Origin: JAAZGD01 sp964489555
GTDB lineage: Bacteria; Bacillota; Clostridia; Peptostreptococcales; Anaerovoracaceae
NCBI GenBank assembly: GCA_964489555.1
Contig: CAZAZF010000003.1
Span: forward strand, 94,060 to 158,059
DNA: 64,000 nucleotides
Direction of reading: 5' to 3'
The notes below the pieces were generated by a model, which saw only the letters and a program-made list of their open reading frames with translations, had not been told where the DNA came from and ran no database searches. The first letter of the stretch is position 1; each line of letters begins with the position of its first letter. This document shows positions 53,467 through 62,155 of this stretch, piece by piece. The translations under genes and the position numbers were made by a program.

Positions 53467-53514
53467 TTTGATAATATGAAGAAAACAATAGTACGAGAAA
53501 GGAGGAACGGAAAT

Positions 53515-53856
53515 ATGGCAGATTGCATCTTTTGTAAGATCGTCGAAAAGCAGATTCCTGCCAATGTGGTTTATGAAGATGAAAAGATTATGGTGTTTCA
53601 TGATGTAGAGCCGCAAGCACCGGTTCATGTATTGATGATCAGCAAGAGACACATTCCCTCCTTAAACGAGGTGTGTGAAGAGGACCAAGCCCTGCTGGGA
53701 TATATGCTGGGGAAAGTCAAGGATGTGGCGGCGAGCTTAGGTTTGGGAAACGGGTATCGATTGGTGAACAATTGTGGAGAGGATGGACTTCAAACTGTTC
53801 AGCATATTCATTTTCACCTTTTGGGCCAAAGAAAGATGGGCTGGCCTCCCGGATGA
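53515..53856 (+). CDS. HIT-family nucleotide-binding hydrolase (Hint type)
   Basis: A 113-residue protein starting at ATG 53515, with AAAGGAGG before it. The N terminus MADCIFCKIVEKQIPA and the histidine triad HIHFHLLGQ place it in the Hint branch, which hydrolyses adenosine phosphoramidates and related compounds. It is the last gene of the conserved block. In many Firmicutes rpsU and yqeY come next; here about 7.5 kb of accessory genes lie between. Confidence 0.95.
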   Translation: MADCIFCKIVEKQIPANVVYEDEKIMVFHDVEPQAPVHVLMISKRHIPSLNEVCEEDQALLGYMLGKVKDVAASLGLGNGYRLVNNCGEDGLQTVQHIHFHLLGQRKMGWPPG

Positions 53857-53891
53857 TTGTAAAAAGCCACCAGGCAGAAATCCTTACAAAG

Positions 53892-53921
53892 AGAAGCCGT
53901 TTTTACTCAATGGCTTCTTTT
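53892..53921 (+). terminator. Terminator after the HIT gene
   Basis: AGAAGCC at 53892-53898 pairs with GGCTTCT at 53912-53918 over a 13-base loop, ending in TTTT. It closes the conserved block ahead of the accessory genes. Confidence 0.6.
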
Positions 53922-54052
53922 CATGTTTAAAAAGGGTTTAATAATCTTTTAGGCGGTATAAAGGAAAAATATTTTTTTTTTCGATTAAATGGAAAAACCA
54001 CACTTTTTTAAATCATGCTTTACTACAATAAAAGAAAAAAGGAGGTTTCGAC

Positions 54053-55501
54053 ATGGAAACAAAGAAAGACCAGCTTAAGCCATCATTTGGAATTGCTTTA
54101 TTAATCGTTATTTTCATGTTTGCATTGTTGATTATCCAGGTTCTTCAATTAGGAGGTCCGGATATTCACCTATCTTTGCTGTTTTCCATCGCTTTTGCCA
54201 CCATCGTACTGATGTTAACAGGTACCCGATGGAAAAGAATTGAGGACGGCGTGGTTCACGGATGTAAGATTGCCACCATTCCCATGATGATTTTGATGCT
54301 CATTGGAGCGTTGATTCCATCGTGGATTGCATCCGGTACGATTCCCGTACTAATCTATTACGGACTGCAGTTGATTTCACCCTCCATGTTCCTGTTTACC
54401 GCAGCATTGATTTGCGGAGTGGCTTCCATTGCAACAGGAAGTAGTTGGACCACAGGAGCTACTTTTGGAGTGGCTTTTATGGGAATCAGTTATGGCCTGG
54501 GTATTCCGGGAGCCATGGCAGCCGGTGCCATCGTATCCGGAGCCATCATCGGAGATAAATTGTCTCCTTTGTCCGACTCCACCAATCTGGCCGCCGGAGT
54601 TTCGGAAGCCAACTTGTTTAAACACATTAAAAGTATGTTCTACACCACTGTTCCAGCCTTTGTTATTGCTTTGGTTCTCTATTTGATTATTGGCTTCCGC
54701 TATACGGCAGAGTCCATCGATATGACTACTACGCAAAGTATTCTGGAAGGAATTGCTGCAAACTTTAATGTATCACCTGGGATTGCTATCATCACACTGA
54801 TCCCCTTGGCTTTGGTGGTGTTTATGGCGGTAAAGCAAATTAGTGCTTTGGCGGTCATGGTGGCGGCATCTCTTGTGGGGATGTTCATTGCTATTTTTAT
54901 CAACGGATACAACTTATGGGAGATGATGTCCTTCATGAACTATGGCTTCAGCATAGATTCCGGTATATTTGAAGTCGACAAATTGTTAAATCGTGGCGGA
55001 ATTCAAGCTATGATGTGGACTTTGTCTCTTGGATACCTGGGTCTTAGTTTTGGAGGAATCTTGGAGAAGACAGGAACCCTTGAAGCGTTGTTGGACAAAA
55101 TGGCAGGCGCTACCAAGAGTGCTCGCAGCTTAATTCCCACTCATATTGTTTCAGCGATTCTCGTTAATATGTTGTCTGCCAGCCAATATGTAGCCATTTT
55201 AATTCCCGGAAGAATGTATCTTCCCGCTTATAAAAAATTGGGACTAAGAATGGATATCGCGTCTCGAGTTTCCGAGGACGGGGGCACAGTAACTTCTCCG
55301 TTGGTACCTTGGGGGCTTTGCGGTGTGTACTTTACCGGCACATTAGGAGTGGCCACATTAGATTATCTTCCCTTCACTTTCCTTGCTTTGTTCGTTCCCA
55401 TCATTTCAATTCTTTATGCGATGACCGGTAAGTTTATTTGGTACAATACCGAAGAGGAACAACGAGCTCTGGACGAAGGAGAAAATTTATCGGAGGTATA
55501 G
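54053..55501 (+). CDS. NhaC-family Na+/H+ antiporter or sodium-coupled carrier
   Basis: A 482-residue membrane protein with about 12 hydrophobic segments. The NhaC signature GDKLSPLSDSTNLAAG and the glycine-rich ATGSSWTTGATFGVAFMGISYG are clear, as is the C-terminal VTSPLVPWGLCGVYF. AAAGGAGG precedes ATG 54053. Members exchange Na for H, or for organic substrates such as malate/lactate. It is 21 bases before a hydrolase gene and heads a catabolic-looking cluster, so it may carry the substrate rather than serve pH control. Confidence 0.9.
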   Translation: METKKDQLKPSFGIALLIVIFMFALLIIQVLQLGGPDIHLSLLFSIAFATIVLMLTGTRWKRIEDGVVHGCKIATIPMMILMLIGALIPSWIASGTIPVLIYYGLQLISPSMFLFTAALICGVASIATGSSWTTGATFGVAFMGISYGLGIPGAMAAGAIVSGAIIGDKLSPLSDSTNLAAGVSEANLFKHIKSMFYTTVPAFVIALVLYLIIGFRYTAESIDMTTTQSILEGIAANFNVSPGIAIITLIPLALVVFMAVKQISALAVMVAASLVGMFIAIFINGYNLWEMMSFMNYGFSIDSGIFEVDKLLNRGGIQAMMWTLSLGYLGLSFGGILEKTGTLEALLDKMAGATKSARSLIPTHIVSAILVNMLSASQYVAILIPGRMYLPAYKKLGLRMDIASRVSEDGGTVTSPLVPWGLCGVYFTGTLGVATLDYLPFTFLALFVPIISILYAMTGKFIWYNTEEEQRALDEGENLSEV

Positions 55502-55522
55502 TTTGGAGATTGGAGCAGCATC

Positions 55523-56713
55523 ATGATTAACAAAGACGAAGTAACTGGGCTCATTCAAAAACTAGTCGCCTTTCGAAGCCCTTATTTTGAAGAAGAAGCC
55601 ATTATGAAGTATGTAAAAGAGTGGTTTTTGGAAAACGGGCTGAAAGCAGAGATTCATGATTATCATGAGGATAAAGTTACCGGTCATCAGGGACAGAATA
55701 TCATACTGGAGCTGGATGGGGGGCAGGAAGGTCCTGTAATCTGCCTTAATGGTCATTTGGACACAGTGAAGTTGTGTGATGGTTGGACTCGTGATCCCTA
55801 TGCCGGAGAGACGGAAGGAGACAGACTATACGGAGTCGGAGCGCTGGATATGAAGGCCGGTTGTGCTGCAACCATGATTGCTCTTAAGGAGTTTTATAAG
55901 AAGGGGCCCCTCTTCAATGGTAAAATTATAGCCACCTTTGTGTCGGTGGAAGAAGGGCCTTACGGCATGGGAACCAATGCTTTGATTGAGGAAGGTTATC
56001 TAGACGGTGTGGATTTATCCATTGTGACAGAACCTTCTTCAGGATTTACCGAAATCCCATTCCCTGTGGTTTGTATGGGGGCGAGAGGAGGATACGGGTT
56101 AGAAGTTGAATTCTTTGGCAAGTCGGCTCATGCTGCATTGCCAAAAGAAGGAATCAGTGCGGCATTGGATGCGGCTAAATTTGTTCAGGAATTAGAAAAT
56201 ATTACATATCGTGTGGATGAGCATTTGGGGCAAGGTGTGGTTTGTGTGGTAGCGGTGCAATCGGATGGTGGTGCCTGTAGTGTACCGGATCGAGCGGTAG
56301 TGAAGCTCTTTTGGCATATCGTGCTGGGAGAGGATGAAGGCACTATTCAGAAGGACATCGAGGAAACCATTCAGCGAGCCGGGATATTATGCAAATACGA
56401 AATTCGGTTTCGCGAGGCTCCCAGTCCCGGGTCCAGAGGGTTTATGCCTTATGTGGCTGATGAAAATCATCCTCTTGTAAAAAAGTTCTATGCATCGATT
56501 GAGGAAGTGTGCCAAGATAAGGTAGAAACAGCCTATTTTCAAAGCATTGGAGATTTTAATTATTTGGGATCTCGATTGGGCGCACCTGCCATTATTTTTG
56601 GACCGTCGGGAGAGGGCTTTCACGGAAGTGATGAGTATGTTTCCTTATCCTCAGTTGCAAAAACAGCGCAGGTTTTGGAGGAGTTCTTGAACAACACCTT
56701 GCGGGGCAAATAA
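55523..56713 (+). CDS. M20-family metallohydrolase (ArgE/DapE/YgeY-like)
   Basis: A 396-residue di-zinc amidohydrolase or peptidase. Expected metal ligands are visible: H in LNGHLDT, D in GALDMKAG, the E-E pair in FVSVEEGPYG, and H in GEGFHGSDEY near the C terminus. The dimerisation domain with EFFGKSAHAALPKEG is present. The overall pattern is closest to the YgeY-type hydrolases of purine/selenium-related loci, but the substrate is unknown. No signal peptide, so it acts in the cytoplasm, probably on what the preceding carrier brings in. A terminator follows. Confidence 0.88.
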   Translation: MINKDEVTGLIQKLVAFRSPYFEEEAIMKYVKEWFLENGLKAEIHDYHEDKVTGHQGQNIILELDGGQEGPVICLNGHLDTVKLCDGWTRDPYAGETEGDRLYGVGALDMKAGCAATMIALKEFYKKGPLFNGKIIATFVSVEEGPYGMGTNALIEEGYLDGVDLSIVTEPSSGFTEIPFPVVCMGARGGYGLEVEFFGKSAHAALPKEGISAALDAAKFVQELENITYRVDEHLGQGVVCVVAVQSDGGACSVPDRAVVKLFWHIVLGEDEGTIQKDIEETIQRAGILCKYEIRFREAPSPGSRGFMPYVADENHPLVKKFYASIEEVCQDKVETAYFQSIGDFNYLGSRLGAPAIIFGPSGEGFHGSDEYVSLSSVAKTAQVLEEFLNNTLRGK

Positions 56714-56730
56714 ACGAAATAAGAAGAGGG

Positions 56731-56767
56731 GAAGCCAGAGGCCGGATTGGATCTGGCTTCTTTTCTT
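56731..56767 (+). terminator. Terminator after the M20 hydrolase
   Basis: GAAGCCAGA at 56731-56739 pairs perfectly with TCTGGCTTC at 56752-56760, followed by TTTTCTTCC. Confidence 0.75.
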
Positions 56768-56799
56768 CCTTGCAAGGTGGAAATAAAAGGAGATTTGTG

Positions 56800-58413
56800 A
56801 TGAAGATTGTGCCGATGGATTTACTTTTAATGAACGGAATCATTTATACTATGCGAGAAGAAGGAGACCGGGTTCGGGCTTTGGGGATTAAGGACGGTGT
56901 CATAGTGTATGCAGGAGACTTGGAAGGAATGGACACTTCGAAAGCAAAAGAAATCATCGATCTGAAAGGGCAGACTGTGATTCCCGGCATGGGAGATTCT
57001 CACATGCATTTGTATGCGTACTGTCAAAATAAAAGAACGGTTTCATTAGAGGGAGCCCGGAGTGTAGAAGAGTTGGTGAAGGAAATGAAGAAAATCACAG
57101 AGAAAACCCCTGAGGGACAGTGGATTAAGGGTTCGGGCTTTGATCAAACCAAATTTACTCAGAAGAGAATGCCCACCCGGTGGGATTTAGATAAAATAAG
57201 CCTGAAGCATCCCGTGGTGGTAAGAAGATGTTGTCTTCATGTGTTGGTTGCGAACGGGAAAGCTTTGGAGATGGCCAATGTGAGCGAAGAAACGATAGAA
57301 AAATACGGGGACTTAATTGAACGGAATCAAGAGGGACAATGCACAGGAGTTTTTAGAGAAGAATCCACGAGAATTTTTGACGATATTATTCCGGATTCTC
57401 TGAAAGATCCGCAGGAAAAACGCCAATTGTTCCAGGAGGTTTTCCGGGATATGGTTTCCAAGGGCATCACTTCCATTCACACCTACGCGGCCAAAATCTG
57501 GAACTATATAGAAGATGTGGAGTTTTATCTTGAAATGGAACGGGAGGGGGTTCTTCCCATACGGGTAACCGTAAATTTAGACCAGCTTTGGGAACCGGGT
57601 CCCTCTTTTCCCGTGCCAAAAGATACACCAAAAGAAAAGGTAAGGATGGGGGCTTATAAAATATTTACCGACGGTTCTTTGGGTGCCCGTTCTGCTGCAC
57701 TTTTTCAGGAATATTCCGACGATCCGGGTAACTCTGGCATTATTGTACCCGTAGTAGAATTGGAGGAAAAAATTCGAGTTGCCCAGATGAGAAACTTTGC
57801 CGTGGCTATCCATGCCATTGGTGACCGAGCCATGGAAGAGGTGATTCAGATACTGGAAAGGCTGATTCACGAAGAGGGGAAAGTTTTTCCCGCTCCTTGC
57901 CGCATCATCCATGCTCAGATGGTAACGGAGAGCCAACGAAAGAGGTTAAAAACCTTGCCGGTGGTTTTGGACATTCAACCGGTTTTTTTGTGTACGGATT
58001 TGCATTGGATTGAGGAACGTGTTGGCAAAGGGCGGATGAAGGATGCCTATATTTGGAAAACATTATGGCAAGAGGGGCTTCTATTGACCGGCGGCTCCGA
58101 TTGCCCGGTAGAAAGTTACGATCCCTTGAAAGGAATTCATGGCGCTGTGAATCGGCAAGATGAAAAAGGATTCCCCGAGGAAGGGTTCGTGCCGGAAGAG
58201 AAGTTGTCGCTCTACCAGGGGTTCAGCCTTTTTACGAGGAACATTCCTTATGCCACGGGACAACAGGATATGTTGGGCACATTGGAGGTGGGGAAGTTGG
58301 GCGATTTTGTAATTTTGGACCGGAACCCAATGGAATTGAATCCAAGTGAAATAAGAAATGTTGAAATTTGTGCCACTTATGTGGCTGGTGAAAAAGTGTA
58401 TTCGCGGATGTGA
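56800..58413 (+). CDS. YtcJ-like amidohydrolase, complete active site
   Basis: A 537-residue amidohydrolase of the YtcJ/NfdA type. ATG 56800 has AAAGGAGA at good distance; GTG 56797 is possible. Expected active-site residues: H68 and H70 (SHMH), H147 (LHVLVANGKAL), K287 and D291 (YKIFTDGSLGARSA), H338 (AIHAIGDRA), H371 (IIHAQ) and D434 (GGSDCP). Relatives cleave N-substituted formamides or other amides, but many members are uncharacterised. No signal peptide. It lies after a terminator and has no clear promoter of its own in the 86-base gap, so read-through from the M20 gene is possible. Confidence 0.88.
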   Translation: MKIVPMDLLLMNGIIYTMREEGDRVRALGIKDGVIVYAGDLEGMDTSKAKEIIDLKGQTVIPGMGDSHMHLYAYCQNKRTVSLEGARSVEELVKEMKKITEKTPEGQWIKGSGFDQTKFTQKRMPTRWDLDKISLKHPVVVRRCCLHVLVANGKALEMANVSEETIEKYGDLIERNQEGQCTGVFREESTRIFDDIIPDSLKDPQEKRQLFQEVFRDMVSKGITSIHTYAAKIWNYIEDVEFYLEMEREGVLPIRVTVNLDQLWEPGPSFPVPKDTPKEKVRMGAYKIFTDGSLGARSAALFQEYSDDPGNSGIIVPVVELEEKIRVAQMRNFAVAIHAIGDRAMEEVIQILERLIHEEGKVFPAPCRIIHAQMVTESQRKRLKTLPVVLDIQPVFLCTDLHWIEERVGKGRMKDAYIWKTLWQEGLLLTGGSDCPVESYDPLKGIHGAVNRQDEKGFPEEGFVPEEKLSLYQGFSLFTRNIPYATGQQDMLGTLEVGKLGDFVILDRNPMELNPSEIRNVEICATYVAGEKVYSRM

Positions 58414-58428
58414 AAAAGTGCATCCGCG
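58403..58428 (+). other. Hairpin over the stop codon of the first amidohydrolase
   Basis: CGCGGATG at 58403-58410 pairs perfectly with CATCCGCG at 58421-58428; the 10-base loop contains the stop codon. No T run follows, so termination is uncertain. Confidence 0.45.
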
Positions 58429-58436
58429 GTTGAAAT

Positions 58437-58464
58437 TTGAATTTTTCCAGCAATTTGTTATAAT
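58437..58464 (+). promoter_or_regulatory. Promoter of the second amidohydrolase and the SARP gene
   Basis: TTGAAT at 58437-58442 and TATAAT at 58459-58464 (16 bases), with TG one base before the -10 (extended -10). Confidence 0.6.
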
Positions 58465-58522
58465 GGAGAGACAGTGAATAGGATAGGCGTCCCTAAAAGG
58501 TTCTGCCGGTTGAGGAAAAGAA

Positions 58523-60055
58523 ATGAACACAGACATTATCATCATGAATGGGAATGGGTTGCCCATGAACGACCTGGATCCTTTTGAGTGGATATATATT
58601 TCCCGGGAGCGGATTTGTGATTTTGGGAAAGAAGACGGATATCGAGCTTATGAGAAGAAGGGAGTGAAGGTAATTGATGCCAAAGGGGGAACCATTCTTC
58701 CCGGGTTTATCGATAGCCATTTTCATGTAGTTCAAGCTTCCTTGAATTCCAGAAGTGTGGATTTAAGTACGGCGCGATCTTTTGAAGATGTTGGCGAGAA
58801 GATCAGAGAAGCGGCCAAAAGGAACCCGGGGAAATCCATCCGAGGCATTCGATTAGACCAGCAAACATTAAAAGAAAATCGTATGCCCAATCGAATGGTG
58901 CTGGATCAGTATTGTAAAGATGTTCCTGTCTTTATTAATAGTGTGGAATACCAGACCAGTGCCCTGAACACCTATGCCCTTCTCTACTATAAAATCCCCT
59001 TTACCTTGTCGGGAATATACTTTGATGAAAACCAGGTTCCCACCGGAGTCATTACAAAGCAGGCCAATATGATTTTGCGTGAAAATGTCCTACGGAACAT
59101 TACCAGTAGCAGCAGGTTGGAAGCGGTGACCGGTTTTTTAGAGTCTGTGGTGGCACAGGGAATTACAACGGTCAATGCCATGGAAGGAGGGCGACTCTAC
59201 AGTGACAAGGATGCGGAATTTGTTTATGAATATTCCCATCGGTTGGCCATTGATACGGTTTTGTTTTATCAAACTATGGATATTACAAAAATTCAAAGCA
59301 TGGGCCTGAAACGGATTGGAGGATGTCTTTATTTGGATGGAACATTTGGGGCCAGAACCTCGGCTCTATCTTTTGAGTATGCCGATGCCCCGGGTATTAT
59401 TGGTGGGTTGAATTTTACTCAGGAAGAGTTGGATCAATTTGTATTGGAATGCTATCAAAACAAGCTACAATTGGCTCTATATTCCATTGGAGATCGAGCT
59501 ATTGAACAAGCCATTCGTTCTCATGAGTATGCATTGGAAAAAACGGGGAATACGGGTCTTCGCCACCGATTGGAGCATGTTGAACTTCCCACGGAAGAGC
59601 ACATTAAACGGGCCAAAGAACTGGATTTAATTTTTTCCATGTCTCCAACTTACGAGTATATATGGGGCGGTCCCGGGAAATTATATGAAGAAAGATTGGG
59701 GCAGAATTACCATATTACCAATCCGTTCAAAGCCATCGTCGATGCTGGAGTAAGGGTTTGTGGAGGTTCGGATTGTGATGTGACGCCGGCTAATCCATTG
59801 TTAGGAATTCACGCTGCCGTGAATCATCCGGTGGAACAACACAGGGTGTCTGTATATGAAGCAATTAAGATGTTTACCGTTCATGGTGCGTATGCCATTT
59901 TTGAAGAAACCCAAAAGGGAACCATCGAAGTAGGAAAAATAGCAGATATCGTTGTGCTAGACAAGGACATCATGAAAATACCTCAGACCAAAATAAAGAA
60001 ATTAAAGGTACTTGCTACTTTAAAAAATGGTCAAATCATCATGAACCAATTCTAA
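58523..60055 (+). CDS. YtcJ-like amidohydrolase paralogue with altered active site
   Basis: A 510-residue paralogue of the preceding gene with the same fold landmarks: SHFH (H66, H68), LDGTFGARTSAL (D272), SIGDRAIEQ, LEHVELP (H352) and GGSDCDV (D417). Three positions that hold key residues in the neighbour differ: Tyr143 for His147, Cys268 for Lys287, and Tyr320 for His338. The frame is intact over its whole length, so it is not a decayed copy. It could use one metal, act on a different substrate, or have a non-catalytic role. GAGG precedes ATG 58523. It is 35 bases before the regulator gene. Confidence 0.85.
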   Translation: MNTDIIIMNGNGLPMNDLDPFEWIYISRERICDFGKEDGYRAYEKKGVKVIDAKGGTILPGFIDSHFHVVQASLNSRSVDLSTARSFEDVGEKIREAAKRNPGKSIRGIRLDQQTLKENRMPNRMVLDQYCKDVPVFINSVEYQTSALNTYALLYYKIPFTLSGIYFDENQVPTGVITKQANMILRENVLRNITSSSRLEAVTGFLESVVAQGITTVNAMEGGRLYSDKDAEFVYEYSHRLAIDTVLFYQTMDITKIQSMGLKRIGGCLYLDGTFGARTSALSFEYADAPGIIGGLNFTQEELDQFVLECYQNKLQLALYSIGDRAIEQAIRSHEYALEKTGNTGLRHRLEHVELPTEEHIKRAKELDLIFSMSPTYEYIWGGPGKLYEERLGQNYHITNPFKAIVDAGVRVCGGSDCDVTPANPLLGIHAAVNHPVEQHRVSVYEAIKMFTVHGAYAIFEETQKGTIEVGKIADIVVLDKDIMKIPQTKIKKLKVLATLKNGQIIMNQF

Positions 60056-60090
60056 GAGGGTCCTTTTCAAAAATCGTTGCGGAGGTGGAA

Positions 60091-61275
60091 ATGCTTTCCA
60101 TCAATATGCTAGGGGAAGTGAATATCACCTATAAGGGCGAAAAAATTGTGGACAGTTTGAGCAACAAAACAGTGGCCATGATTTGTTTTTTGGTGTTGCA
60201 TCGCGATAAAAATGTAAGCAAAGAAAAAATCGCATCATATTTTTGGCCGGACAGCAATGAGGAGGCGGCCCGATACAATGTGCGGTACAATCTGTGGACC
60301 ATCGGAAAGTTGATTCCAAAGGATGCTGCAGGCGAGACCTTAATCACAGCGGGAAAGGACTGCTGTGGGCTTAACGAAGGATATCGATTTTCTTGTGACC
60401 GGGTGCTGTTGGATACCTTTCGTTCCAAAAGCAAAAGAACCATTGATGATTTGTTGCGCTTGAAGGAATTGTTTAAAGGAGATTTTTTGGAGGGAATGTA
60501 CCTGAAGAATTGCAATGAATTTAACGAGATGATTCTGTTCGAGAGAGTAGTATGCCAGAACAAACAGGTGGAATTGCTGGATGAATTGGCTAAAGAGTAT
60601 GAAGAAAATCAGCGGTACGAAGAGAGCTTAAAAACCTTGCAGGAGATGATGGCCATCGAACCTTATAACGAAGGATTTGCATATCGGACTATGTGTTTAT
60701 ACGGCCAATTGGGGAATCGAGCTGCGGCCATTCATTTTTACAAAAATTTTGAGTTGACATTACGTAACAATTTGGGAATTTGTCCTGACCAGGAATTGCG
60801 AGAGCAATATCATCTTATGATGGAAGAGCCTTCTTCGTTAAAAAACAAAACTCGGATGGCTGATCCAACATCTTTGAATGGTAAGGGACTTCCAAAAGTG
60901 GTGCTGAGACCGGTGTGTATTCAGCAAGTGGATTTTTTTTGCATTGCCGATTTGATACGTCAAATGGAGGAACAGGCTGGGTATTATGAGGTCCCGCCGA
61001 TTGACCTTCAAACTCGTATGGATTTATCCTATATCTATCCGGAAATAATTGGGAAAGGGGATGAAACCGGTGAGGTAACCGGGACTTTTGTGAAGGAAGT
61101 ACCTGCTGTACGAATCATTCAAGGGTTTTACCGTTTTTTGGTGCATTACGGGCAATACTATGAGATTCATATTGTTTTGGAAGAAAACACCCTTACAGAT
61201 CCCATGTCGCGAGAAATTTTCCGCTATTTGGAGAGCCGCAACATACCAAATTTGAATTTTATTGGGGCAATGTAG
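60091..61275 (+). CDS. SARP/BTAD-type transcriptional activator
   Basis: A 394-residue regulator from ATG 60091, 5 bases after GGAGG; the GTG at 60085 lies in the ribosome binding site. Residues 1-95 form an OmpR-type winged helix (LSNKTVAMICFLVLH, ASYFWPD, ARYNVRYNLWTIGKL). Residues about 110-245 form a helical BTAD region (FKGDFLEGMYL, EENQRYEESLKTLQEMM, LGNRAAAIHFYKNFELTLRNNLGICPDQELREQY). The last 130 residues match nothing I recognise and may sense the inducer. There is no receiver or NTPase domain. Its place at the end of the hydrolase cluster suggests it controls that cluster. Confidence 0.85.
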   Translation: MLSINMLGEVNITYKGEKIVDSLSNKTVAMICFLVLHRDKNVSKEKIASYFWPDSNEEAARYNVRYNLWTIGKLIPKDAAGETLITAGKDCCGLNEGYRFSCDRVLLDTFRSKSKRTIDDLLRLKELFKGDFLEGMYLKNCNEFNEMILFERVVCQNKQVELLDELAKEYEENQRYEESLKTLQEMMAIEPYNEGFAYRTMCLYGQLGNRAAAIHFYKNFELTLRNNLGICPDQELREQYHLMMEEPSSLKNKTRMADPTSLNGKGLPKVVLRPVCIQQVDFFCIADLIRQMEEQAGYYEVPPIDLQTRMDLSYIYPEIIGKGDETGEVTGTFVKEVPAVRIIQGFYRFLVHYGQYYEIHIVLEENTLTDPMSREIFRYLESRNIPNLNFIGAM

Positions 61276-61284
61276 GTAAAGTTC

Positions 61285-61313
61285 TTGCGTCCCCATATGT
61301 TTTTTAGTATAAT
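61285..61313 (+). promoter_or_regulatory. rpsU promoter
   Basis: TTGCGT at 61285-61290 and consensus TATAAT at 61308-61313, 17 bases apart. Confidence 0.6.
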
Positions 61314-61379
61314 ACCAATGTTATAGGCAAAATCCGTTTGAAATGCCAGTTCTGAAAAGGCGGGAGGTGAGTTGGGAAC

Positions 61380-61559
61380 ATGGCACAAGTAATTGTTAGA
61401 GAAAATGAAAGCTTGGAAAGTGCTCTTAAGCGATTTAAGAGATCTTGTGCAAGGGATGGCGTTATGTCGGAACTTCGCAAGCGAGAGCATTATGAAAAGC
61501 CCAGTGTACGAAAGAAAAAGAAGTCTGAAGCTGCCAGAAAAAAGGCGAAAAAGTATTAG
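61380..61559 (+). CDS. rpsU: 30S ribosomal protein S21
   Basis: A 59-residue very basic protein: MAQVIVRENESLESALKRF at the start, then KRSCARDGVMSELRKREHYEKP and a Lys/Arg-rich tail ending KKAKKY. This is the standard S21 sequence, which joins the small subunit near the anti-Shine-Dalgarno end of 16S rRNA. GGGAGGTGAG precedes ATG 61380. yqeY follows after 16 bases, the usual pair. Confidence 0.97.
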   Translation: MAQVIVRENESLESALKRFKRSCARDGVMSELRKREHYEKPSVRKKKKSEAARKKAKKY

Positions 61560-61575
61560 TCATTGAGGTGATAAG

Positions 61576-62022
61576 GTGACATTGAAAGAAAGGTTGATGG
61601 CGGATTACAAAGAAGCCATGAAAGCCAAAAATGAAGTTCAAAAAAACACGGTTAGCTTAGCTCGGGCTGCCATTAAGCAGCAAGAGGTAGACCAAAGGGT
61701 GGAGTTGGAAGATCAAGACATTTTCCCCATCTTGCAGAAGCAAGTTAAAATGCGGAAAGACGCCCTGGCTGATTTTGAAAAGGCAGGTAGAACGGACCTG
61801 AAAGACGCCTATCTAGAGGAAATAAAAGTGTTGGAACAATATCTTCCCAAACAATTAAATGCGGGGGAAATCCGTAAGGTGGTGGAAGATTTGGCAATGG
61901 AATTGGGAATCGAAAATGGCAAACAGAACATGGGCAAGTTAATGGGACCTGCTATGGCGAAACTGAAGGGTTTGGCAGATGGCAATGAGGTTCGGGCTGT
62001 CATTGAGGAATTTCTGGGATAG
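61576..62022 (+). CDS. yqeY: GatB/YqeY domain protein YqeY
   Basis: A 148-residue protein homologous to the tRNA-binding tail domain of GatB. The start is GTG 61576 with GAGGTG upstream; MTLKERLMADYKEAMKAKNEV is typical. LEQYLPKQLNAGEIRKVVED and the C-terminal MGPAMAKLKGLADGNEVRAVIEEFL are family motifs. Its exact role is unclear; a link to tRNA-dependent amidation has been suggested. Co-transcribed with rpsU. Confidence 0.95.
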   Translation: MTLKERLMADYKEAMKAKNEVQKNTVSLARAAIKQQEVDQRVELEDQDIFPILQKQVKMRKDALADFEKAGRTDLKDAYLEEIKVLEQYLPKQLNAGEIRKVVEDLAMELGIENGKQNMGKLMGPAMAKLKGLADGNEVRAVIEEFLG

Positions 62023-62029
62023 AAAATAA

Positions 62030-62056
62030 ACGGTGCCTTAAGTGCACCGTTTTTCT
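62030..62056 (+). terminator. Terminator after yqeY
   Basis: ACGGTGC at 62030-62036 pairs with GCACCGT at 62044-62050, followed by TTTTTC. Confidence 0.82.
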
Positions 62057-62091
62057 TTAAAGGAACGACACTTACGAAATGTGCGGTGAGG

Positions 62092-62119
62092 TTGATATTT
62101 TTTGGAAAGGGTCTATAAT
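62092..62119 (+). promoter_or_regulatory. Promoter of the DUF134 gene
   Basis: TTGATA at 62092-62097 and TATAAT at 62114-62119, 16 bases apart. Confidence 0.55.
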
Positions 62120-62155
62120 AGACTTGAGAGAATTCTCGGTAATAGGAGGAAAATT

